From Myxococcota bacterium (GTDB lineage: Bacteria > Myxococcota_A > UBA9160 > UBA6930), in contig JANQFK010000064.1 in assembly GCA_028277885.1 (NCBI GenBank), positions 1 through 40,427 on the forward strand: 40,427 nt of DNA. Reading direction: 5' to 3'. Below, one piece after another: positions 7,767 through 14,068 of the stretch (its first letter is position 1; every line of letters begins with the position of its first letter). The notes beneath the pieces are model-generated. The model saw nothing but the letters and a program-made list of their open reading frames with translations, ran no database searches and was not told the DNA's origin. The position numbers and the translations under genes are program-made.

Positions 7767-7769
7767 AAT
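7764..7769 (+). promoter_or_regulatory. -10 box upstream of the DUF72 gene
   Basis: TAGAAT, 22 nt before the ATG at 7792, with GGGAGG in between. It overlaps the stop of the preceding gene. Confidence 0.4.
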
Positions 7770-7791
7770 GCGCGGTCCCGGGAGGGTCGCG

Positions 7792-8559
7792 ATGGAGCTC
7801 TTCGCCGGTACCAGCGGGTACAGCTACAAGGAGTGGAAGGGAGCCTTCTACCCCGAGGACCTGCCCGCGGGCGAGATGCTGGGTTTCTACTCCGGGCAGC
7901 TGCCCGCGGTGGAGATCAACAACACCTTCTACCGGATGCCCAAGCGCAGCGTGCTCGAGTCCTGGGCCGCCCAGGTGCCCGAAGGCTTCCGGTTCTCCAT
8001 CAAGGCCAGCCGGCGCATCACCCACTTCAAGCGCCTGAAGGAGGCCGACGAGGAGCTCGGCTTCCTGCTGGGGAACCTCGAGGTGCTGGGGCCCCGGCTG
8101 GGCGTCGTGCTCTTCCAGCTGCCGCCGAACCTGAAGAAGGACCTGCCGCGGCTCGAGGCGTTCGTCGCGCTGCTGCCCGACGGGCTGCCGGCGGCCTTCG
8201 AGTTCCGCCACGCCTCGTGGCTCGAGGACGGCGAGGCCGCCGCGTGCCTGGCCGAGCGCGGGCTCGCCCTGTGCAAGGCCGACACCGAGGACGAGCCCGC
8301 CGAGGGGCCTCTGGCGGGCGGCCCCCTCGGCTACCTGCGGCTGCGGCGCGCCGCCTACGACGACGCCGATCTGCTCGGCTTCGCCGAGCGCATCCGCACC
8401 GCCGGCTTCGAGCGCGCCTTCGTGTTCTTCAAGCACGAGGACGAGGGCGCCGGGCCGCGCCTGGCGCGGCGCTTCCTCGACCTGGCCGGCCGGGCCGAGG
8501 AGCGCCGGCGGCCCCAGCCCGTGCGCCGCGCCGCCCGGCGGGACCGCGAAGCGGGCTGA
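7792..8559 (+). CDS. DUF72 (YecE-like) protein
   Basis: 255 residues. The start is set by the family N-terminus (FAGTSGYSYKEWKGAFYP) and by GGGAGG before the ATG at 7792; the upstream in-frame ATG at 7768 overlaps the -10 box. DUF72 hallmarks are the GTSGYSYxxW opening, the EINNTFYRMP strand, 'FRFSIKASRRITH', 'VLFQLPPNL', 'AFEFRHASW' and 'FVFFKHED'. The fold is a TIM barrel related to xylose-isomerase-like proteins. The biochemical role is not established, and an exposed acidic/aromatic pocket suggests an enzyme. It shares an operon with the downstream hydrolase (4-bp gap). Confidence 0.93.
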   Translation: MELFAGTSGYSYKEWKGAFYPEDLPAGEMLGFYSGQLPAVEINNTFYRMPKRSVLESWAAQVPEGFRFSIKASRRITHFKRLKEADEELGFLLGNLEVLGPRLGVVLFQLPPNLKKDLPRLEAFVALLPDGLPAAFEFRHASWLEDGEAAACLAERGLALCKADTEDEPAEGPLAGGPLGYLRLRRAAYDDADLLGFAERIRTAGFERAFVFFKHEDEGAGPRLARRFLDLAGRAEERRRPQPVRRAARRDREAG

Positions 8560-8563
8560 CCCG

Positions 8564-9250
8564 GTGGGCGGGGCCCGCGAGCTTCGCTTCACAGCGGGCG
8601 CCGACGGACCCGAGGTCTCGGCGCTGCTCGAGCGGCCCGGCTCGGCGCGCTGGCTGCTGGTGCTGGCCCACGGCGCCGGCGCCGACATGCGTCACGCCTT
8701 CATGGAGGGCGCCGCGGCCGCCCTGGCGAGGGAGGCCGTCGCGACCCTGCGCTTCCAGTTCCCCTACACCGAGCGGGGCCGGCGTCGCCCCGACCCCCAG
8801 CCCCTGCTGCGCGCCTGCGTGCGCTCCGCCGTCGCGTGCGCGGAGCGCCACGCCGACGGCCTGCCGATCCTGGCCGGCGGCAAGTCCATGGGCGGCCGCA
8901 TGACGTCGCTCTCGGCCGCCGAGTCGCCGCTGCCCGGGGTGCGCGGCATCGCGTTCTTCGGCTTCCCACTGCACCCGGCCGGCAAGGAGGAGAAGGCCGG
9001 GGAGCGCGCCGCCCACCTCTCCCAGGTGGACGTGCCGATGCTGTTCCTCCAGGGCAGCCGGGACCGCCTGGCCCGCCTCGAGCTGCTGGAGCCGGTCCGC
9101 CAGAAGCTCGGGGAGCGCGCCTCCCTCCACGTGGTGGACGAGGCGGACCACGGCTTCCACGTCCCGAAGCGCACCGGGCGCAGCGACGCCGACGTGCTGG
9201 CCGAGCTGGCGGACACCACGCGCAGCTGGGCGGAGGGTCTCCCGGGCTAG
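8564..9250 (+). CDS. Alpha/beta hydrolase of the KANL3/Tex30 type
   Basis: 228 residues, a compact alpha/beta hydrolase. The oxyanion region LVLAHGAGADMRHAFME, the nucleophile elbow GGKSMGGRM (Ser108), the acid in LQGSRDRLA (Asp167) and the His in EADHGFHVPK (His196) give a full triad. Bacterial members are annotated as dienelactone-hydrolase-like or KANL3/Tex30-like; the substrate is unknown. It starts 4 bp after the DUF72 stop and is therefore probably co-translated, although GTG is the only nearby start and no strong Shine-Dalgarno is seen. The next gene (ku) is convergent, with a hairpin repeat in the 39-bp gap. Confidence 0.87.
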   Translation: MGGARELRFTAGADGPEVSALLERPGSARWLLVLAHGAGADMRHAFMEGAAAALAREAVATLRFQFPYTERGRRRPDPQPLLRACVRSAVACAERHADGLPILAGGKSMGGRMTSLSAAESPLPGVRGIAFFGFPLHPAGKEEKAGERAAHLSQVDVPMLFLQGSRDRLARLELLEPVRQKLGERASLHVVDEADHGFHVPKRTGRSDADVLAELADTTRSWAEGLPG

Positions 9251-9251
9251 C

Positions 9252-9286
9252 CGAGCCCTTCGGGCTCGCCCTGCGGCGGAGGCCGG
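9252..9286 (+). repeat. Dispersed intergenic hairpin repeat, copy B
   Basis: CGAGCCC-TTC-GGGCTCG hairpin (9252-9258/9262-9268) followed by GCGGCGGAGGCC. It nearly fills the gap between two convergent genes, so it could terminate both strands. Confidence 0.65.
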
Positions 9287-9289
9287 CCC

Positions 9290-10141
9290 TCAGGCGCGCT
9301 TGCGCGAGCGGCCGCGGCGCCCGGGCTCCACCTTGGCGGGCCCGGCCTTGGCGCGCTGCTTCCCGTCGTCGCCGTCGGCGAGGCTCTTCTTGAGCGCCGC
9401 CACGAGGTCGATGATCTGCTCGCGCTCCTCGCCCTGGGGCGCCATCACGACCTCCTCGCCGGCGACCTTGCGGTCCACCATCTCGAGCACGGCCTGGCGG
9501 TACTCGTCCTCGTACCTGGCGGGCTCGAAGCGGTCGTTGGTGAGCTGGTCGATCAGCTGCTGGGCGAGCTCGAGCTCGCCCTCCTTGATGGCGGCGTCGT
9601 CACCGCTGTCGATGTCGTCGAAGCTGCGCACCTCGTCGGCGTAGTAGAGGCCGTGGAGCATCAGCCCGTCGGCGGTCGGGCGGATCAGCACGAGCTGCTG
9701 CTTGCCCCGGGTCGAGAAGCGGCCGAGGGCCACGCGACCGGACTCCTCCATGGCGCGGCGCAGGAGCGCGTACGCCTTGTGGCCGCCCTTGTCGGGGCCG
9801 AGGAGCTGGGACTTCTCGAAGTAGACCGGGTCCACCTGCTGGATCGGGATGAACTCCTCGATCTCGATGGTCTTGTCCGACTTCTGCTCGAGGGCCTGGA
9901 GCTCCTCGTTGGTGAACACCACGTACTGGCCCCTCGCGTACTCGTAGCCCTTCACGGTCTCGTCCCGGGGCACGACCTCGCCACAGGTGCTGCACACGTA
10001 CTGCTGCTTGATCCGCGACTTGTCCTTCTCGTGGAGCATGTTGAAGTGCACGCTCTGGGACTTCGAGGCCGCGTAGATCTTGGTCGGGATCGAGACGAGT
10101 CCGAAGGAGACGGTGGCGGAGGCGGTCGCGCGCGCCGGCAT
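9290..10141 (-). CDS. ku: Ku, DNA double-strand-break end-binding protein
   Basis: 283 residues. Bacterial Ku forms a homodimeric ring that threads onto broken DNA ends and recruits LigD for non-homologous end joining. The sequence follows the family from the start (ATVSFGLVSIPTKIYAA...HFNMLHE) and includes the CSTCGEVVP zinc-like knuckle (Cys50, Cys53), 'KGYEYARGQYVVFTNEEL', 'PVYFEKSQLLGPDKGG', 'ALGRFSTRGKQQLVLIRP' and 'DDAAIKEGELELAQQLI'. It ends in a Lys/Arg-rich tail (GRRGRSRKRA), as in Ku proteins that use a basic C-terminus to contact DNA. I place the start at 10141 because the family begins there; the upstream in-frame residues are unlike Ku. It is divergent from ligD with a 58-bp gap. 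Confidence 0.97.
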   Translation of the reverse strand: MPARATASATVSFGLVSIPTKIYAASKSQSVHFNMLHEKDKSRIKQQYVCSTCGEVVPRDETVKGYEYARGQYVVFTNEELQALEQKSDKTIEIEEFIPIQQVDPVYFEKSQLLGPDKGGHKAYALLRRAMEESGRVALGRFSTRGKQQLVLIRPTADGLMLHGLYYADEVRSFDDIDSGDDAAIKEGELELAQQLIDQLTNDRFEPARYEDEYRQAVLEMVDRKVAGEEVVMAPQGEEREQIIDLVAALKKSLADGDDGKQRAKAGPAKVEPGRRGRSRKRA

Positions 10142-10172
10142 GGAGGACCCTTTCCAGGGGGCTGGCCAGGGG

Positions 10173-10189
10173 TGTGGCAACATACCACA
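10173..10189. promoter_or_regulatory. Possible operator/promoter between ku and ligD
   Basis: TGTGG (10173-10177), a 7-nt spacer and CCACA (10185-10189) form a dyad centred in the short divergent intergenic region. On the minus strand the same bases read TGGTATGTT, an extended -10 for ku. A regulator bound here could control both end-joining genes. Confidence 0.4.
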
Positions 10190-10199
10190 TCGGATCTCC

Positions 10200-12740
10200 A
10201 TGGCCGATCTCAAGCGGTATCGAGACAAGCGCGATCCGGAGCGCACGCCCGAGCCCTACGGCGACGAGGCCTCGCCGCGGGCCCTGGCACCGGGCGCCCG
10301 CGCCGTCTTCGTGGTGCAGCAGCACGCGGCCCGGCGCATGCACTGGGACCTGCGCCTCGAGATCGACGGCGTGCTGGCGAGCTGGGCGGTGCCCCGCGGC
10401 CCCAGCCTCGACCCGGCGGAGAAGCGCCTCGCGGTGCGCACCGAGGACCACCCCCTCGAGTACGCGCGCTTCGAGGGGATCATCCCGGAGGGAAACTACG
10501 GCGCCGGCGCCATGATCGTGTGGGACGTCGGGGCCTGGCAGCCCGTGGGCGAGACCGCGCCACGCGACGGCCTCGAGGCCGGCAAGCTCGACCTGCGCCT
10601 CGAAGGCCACAAGCTGCGCGGCCGCTTCGCGCTGGTGCGCACGCGCGGCGAGGGCGGCCGCGACTGGCTGCTGATCTGCAAGGGCAAGGCGCCCGCCGAC
10701 GCGCCCGAGCTGGTGGAGCGGGAGCCGGCCTCGGTGCTCTCGGGGCTCCGCGTGGAGGAGCTGCGCGACGGCGTCGCCCGCGACGCCGAGGTGGCCGAGG
10801 CGGCGACCCGGGCCGGCGCGCCGCGGCGCCGACTCGACGCGGCGCGCCTGCGGCCCATGCTCGCCGAGACCCGGGAGGAGCCCTTCTCGGATCCCGCCTG
10901 GCTCTACGAGCTCAAGTACGACGGCGTGCGGGTGCTGGCGGAGCGCTCGGGCGACGCGGTCCGGCTGCTCGCCCGCACCGGCGCGGAGCGCACGGCGACC
11001 TACCCCGAGGTGGCGCGCGCCCTCGCCCACCTGCCTCTCGGCGAGTTCGTGATCGACGGCGAGCTGCTGGTCCCGGACGGTGCCGGCGGCGGATCCTTCG
11101 AGCGCATCCAGCAGCGCTTCACCCAGACCGACCGTGCGCGCATCGCCCGGGGCGAGGTGGACAACCCCGTGGTGCTCCAGGCCTTCGACTGCCTCGGCGC
11201 GGCGGGCCACGACCTGCGGCGCCTCCCCCTCGCGGAGCGCAAGCGCATCCTCGCGCGCTTCGCCCCGCGCCTCGGCGTGGTGCGCTTCGCGGACCACGTG
11301 GAGGGCGACGGTGAGGCGCTGTTCCGGGCCGCGGAGCAGCACGGGCTCGAAGGGGTGATCGCGAAACGCGCGGACTCGCCCTACGAGGCGGGACGCCGCT
11401 CGGCGAAGTGGATCAAGGTGAAGGCGCCGCGGCACGGACACCTCGCCGTGGTCGGGGTGCTGCCGGGCAAGGGCTCGCGCGAGTCCCTGGGCTCCCTCGC
11501 CCTCGCCTGGCAGCGCGACGGCGAGCTCGTGCATGCCGGCAACGCCGGCTCGGGCCTCGACGATGCGGCCATCGAGGCGATCCTCGCCCGGGTCCCGGAG
11601 CTGCGCGTCGCGGAGCCGGCCTTCGCGGGAGCGCCGGAGCGACCCCCGCGCGGGACGCTCTGGCTGCGGCCGGTGCTGGTCTGCGAGGTCCGCTACACCG
11701 AGGTGACCGGCGCCGGCAGCCTGCGCCAGCCCGTCTTCCTCGGCCTCGCCGAGGACGTGGGCGTCGACGCGTGCCACGCGCCGGCGGCCCTGCAGGGCGC
11801 GTCCGCGTCCGCGTCCGCCCCGGAGCCGGCCGCCGCCGGCGACGGCACCGCGGCCGAGCCGCCGCGACTCGAGCTGACCCGGCTCGACAAGGTGTTCTGG
11901 CCCGTCGAGCGCTACACCAAGGGCGACCTGCTGGCCTGGTACGAGGCCGCGTGGCCCTTCCTCGCCCCCTACCTCGAGGACCGTCCGGTGGTGCTCACCC
12001 GCTACCCCGACGGCATCGAGGGCAAGCACTTCTACCAGAAGAACGCACCGGAGTTCACGCCGGCCTGGGTGCGGCGCGCGTCGATCGACGGCACCGACTA
12101 CTTCCTGTGCAACGACCTCGAGACCCTGCTCTACGTGGTGAACTCCGGCGCGATCCCGCTCCACGTTTGGAGCGCCCGGGTCGGCGACCTCGAGCACCCC
12201 GACTGGCTGATCCTCGACCTGGATCCCAAGGAGGCGCCCTTCTCCCAGGTCGTGGCCGTGGCGCGCCACCTGCACGCCCTGCTCGAGGACCTCGGCGCCG
12301 CCCACTTCGCCAAGACCTCGGGGCAGGACGGCCTCCACGTGCTCCTGCCGCTGGCCGGGCGCCTCGACCACGGCGCCGCCAAGGCGCTCGGCGAGGCGGT
12401 GGCGCGCACGGTGTGCAGCGAGATCCCCGAGCTGGCCACCATCGCGCGGCCCCTCGCCGCCCGCGGGCGCAAGGTCTACGTCGACTACCTCCAGAACGGG
12501 CGCGGCAAGCTGATCGCGGCGCCGCTCTCGGTGCGCCCGCGCCCCGGCGCGCCGGTCTCGATGCCGCTCACCTGGGCGCAGGTGACGGCGCGCCTCGACC
12601 CGGGGCGCTGGACGGTGAAGACCGCGCTCCCGCGGCTGCGCCGCCACGGCGACCCCTTCCGGGGGGTGCTCGGCGAGGGCGTCGACGTGGCCGAGCTGCT
12701 GGAGGGCCTGACCCGGCGCCTCTCGGCCGCCGGCGCCTAG
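10200..12740 (+). CDS. ligD: Multifunctional DNA ligase D (phosphoesterase-ligase-polymerase)
   Basis: 846 residues, domains in PE-LIG-POL order as in Pseudomonas LigD. PE, residues about 1-165: QQHAARRMHWDLRLE (His42, His48, Asp50) and EDHPLEY (His84) supply the metal-binding 3'-phosphoesterase site. ATP-dependent ligase, about 215-525: motif I ELKYDGVR with adenylated Lys239, 'FVIDGELL', 'EGVIAKR' and motif V WIKVK. Primase-polymerase, about 557-846: 'LDLDP' (Asp673, Asp675) and 'TSGQDGLHVLLPL'. Together these trim, fill and seal broken ends bound by Ku. The start is the ATG at 10200 (MADLKRYRDKRDPERTPEP, the usual family opening). An Ala/Ser linker at about 534-552 between LIG and POL is encoded partly by a hexanucleotide repeat (11799-11816). 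Confidence 0.97.
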   Translation: MADLKRYRDKRDPERTPEPYGDEASPRALAPGARAVFVVQQHAARRMHWDLRLEIDGVLASWAVPRGPSLDPAEKRLAVRTEDHPLEYARFEGIIPEGNYGAGAMIVWDVGAWQPVGETAPRDGLEAGKLDLRLEGHKLRGRFALVRTRGEGGRDWLLICKGKAPADAPELVEREPASVLSGLRVEELRDGVARDAEVAEAATRAGAPRRRLDAARLRPMLAETREEPFSDPAWLYELKYDGVRVLAERSGDAVRLLARTGAERTATYPEVARALAHLPLGEFVIDGELLVPDGAGGGSFERIQQRFTQTDRARIARGEVDNPVVLQAFDCLGAAGHDLRRLPLAERKRILARFAPRLGVVRFADHVEGDGEALFRAAEQHGLEGVIAKRADSPYEAGRRSAKWIKVKAPRHGHLAVVGVLPGKGSRESLGSLALAWQRDGELVHAGNAGSGLDDAAIEAILARVPELRVAEPAFAGAPERPPRGTLWLRPVLVCEVRYTEVTGAGSLRQPVFLGLAEDVGVDACHAPAALQGASASASAPEPAAAGDGTAAEPPRLELTRLDKVFWPVERYTKGDLLAWYEAAWPFLAPYLEDRPVVLTRYPDGIEGKHFYQKNAPEFTPAWVRRASIDGTDYFLCNDLETLLYVVNSGAIPLHVWSARVGDLEHPDWLILDLDPKEAPFSQVVAVARHLHALLEDLGAAHFAKTSGQDGLHVLLPLAGRLDHGAAKALGEAVARTVCSEIPELATIARPLAARGRKVYVDYLQNGRGKLIAAPLSVRPRPGAPVSMPLTWAQVTARLDPGRWTVKTALPRLRRHGDPFRGVLGEGVDVAELLEGLTRRLSAAGA

Positions 12741-12743
12741 CAG

Positions 12744-12785
12744 GCCATCGGCTTCCGCCACCACGACGCGGGACCGAAGGCTCGC
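12744..12785 (-). repeat. Dispersed intergenic hairpin repeat, copy E (degenerate)
   Basis: Read on the minus strand: GCGAGCCTTCGG..., then GGCGGAAGCCGATGG, matching the tail of the other copies. The hairpin arms have mismatches. It sits just downstream of the ligD stop. Confidence 0.5.
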
Positions 12786-12804
12786 TGGGCCGCGTCCGGC
12801 GCGA

Positions 12805-12810
12805 TAGGCT
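12805..12810 (+). promoter_or_regulatory. -10 box upstream of the selenoprotein gene
   Basis: TAGGCT, 19 nt before the ATG at 12830, with a strong GGGAGGA Shine-Dalgarno in between. No good -35 is seen. Confidence 0.45.
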
Positions 12811-12829
12811 CGGGAGCGGGAGGAATCCC

Positions 12830-14068
12830 ATGGCCGCCCTCTCGGTCCTCTCGGGCATCTCCTACGAGTCGGCGCCCGTGCCGGTGCGCGAGGACCTGCC
12901 CCAGGCGCATCGCGACGCCTGGGCGCACCTGGCCGCACCCGGGTCCTGGTGGACCGGCGCCGAGCGCGTGGCCCTGGCCGCCGAGGTGCGCGCCGCGGCG
13001 GACTGCTCGCTGTGCCGCGAGCGACGCGCGGCGCTCTCGCCGAACGCCGTCGCGGGAGAGCACGCGGAGGCCGGAGACCTCCCGGCCGCCGCGGTGGACG
13101 CCGCCCACCGCATCGCGACCGACGCGGGCCGCCTCACGAAGACCTGGTTCGAGAAGACCGTCGCGTCGGGCGTCTCCCCGGGCGCCTACGTGGAGATCGT
13201 CGGCATCGTGGTCACGGTGGTGAGCGTCGACGCCTTCTGCCGCGGCCTCGGCGTGCCGCCCCACCCGCTCCCCGAGCCGCGACCCGGTGCGCCCACCCGC
13301 TACGTGCCCGCGGGCCTGGTGGAGGGCGAGGCCTGGGTCGCCATGCTTCCCAACGGTCCGGCGCGCGGCGCCGAGGCGGACCTGTGGCCGGGCCGGCGCA
13401 CCGCCAACGTGCTCCGCGCACTCTCCCAGGTGCCCGACGAGGTGCGCAACCTGCGCCGCCTGAGCGCCGCCCACTACCTGGAGCCCCACGAGATCGTGGA
13501 CCCGGGCGCCGAGGGCCACCGCGCGCTGGACCGTCGCCAGATCGAGCTGGTGGCGGCGCGGGTCTCGGCACTGAACGAGTGCTTCTACTGAACGACCTCC
13601 CACGCACTGCTGCTCCGGGCGAGCGGCGAGCTCCAGGGCGACGCGGTCGACGTCGACGCCGTCACCGGAGACGCGGAGGCGGAGACCTCGGGCGTCGACC
13701 ACGGCGAGGTGCTGGTGGCCCTCGCCGAGGCCCTGGTGGGGGACGACGACGACGCCCTTCACGCGGCCCGGGAGGCGGCGCTCGCCGCCCTCGGCCCCGA
13801 GGGCCTGGTGGACGCCGTGGCGGTGGCGTCGAACTTCCAGCGCATGGTGCGCATCGCCGACGGGACCGGGATCCCGCTGGACGGACCGCTGCGCGTGGTG
13901 AGCGAGGAGCTCCGCGACCAGCTCGGCCTCGAGCGCTTCGCCGCCTCCGCCAACACCCCGGCGTCGAGCGCGGCGTCGCGGCTGGCCGGGCGGCTGATCC
14001 GCCCCGTGGCGTTCCGGCTGATGCGCCTGGTGGGGCGCTCCCTCGACCGCGGGAGCCCGGGCCGCTAG
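12830..14068 (+). CDS. AhpD/carboxymuconolactone-decarboxylase-like selenoprotein (TGA 13589-13591 read as selenocysteine)
   Basis: 412 residues if the in-frame TGA is decoded as Sec254. Before it the frame reads LVAARVSALNECFY and after it TTSHALLLR, giving C251-F-Y-U254-T-T-S-H258. This is the AhpD active site (CxxC with a His four residues after the second Cys) with Sec replacing the resolving/peroxidatic Cys. The downstream part (DHGEVLVALAEALVG..., VASNFQRMVRIADGTGIPLD) is typical of carboxymuconolactone-decarboxylase-like peroxidases and stays in the same frame to 14068. A second, apparently degenerate module lies N-terminally (WTGAERVALAAEVRAAADCSLC, Cys59/Cys62, without the partner His), so the protein looks like a tandem duplication. 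AhpD-like enzymes reduce peroxides or act as thiol oxidoreductases, with a helical homo-oligomeric fold. The start has GGGAGGA at good spacing. Reading TGA as stop would end the protein at residue 253 without its active site. AhpD-like selenoproteins are a known bacterial class. Confidence 0.9.
13589..13627 (+). promoter_or_regulatory. Sec codon and bacterial SECIS element
   Basis: TGA at 13589-13591, then a hairpin: 5' arm GCTGCTC (13609-13615), loop CGGGC (13616-13620), 3' arm GAGCGGC (13621-13627). All seven pairs form (one is U-G), and an eighth U-G pair can be added. The loop begins 25 nt after the TGA and has G as its second base. This meets the general bacterial SECIS description (short stem, small apical loop with a G in the first two bases, about 16-37 nt after UGA) for SelB binding. 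Confidence 0.85.

Noticed and set aside
10201..12740. Additional Sec or frameshift sites in other genes
   Set aside because: All other genes read through their expected family lengths to a stop at a sensible position; only the AhpD-like gene is cut inside its active site.
13709..14068. A separate short gene starting at the GTG at 13709
   Set aside because: It is in the same frame as the upstream gene, has no Shine-Dalgarno, and encodes the C-terminal part of the AhpD-like fold; read-through at the TGA explains it better.
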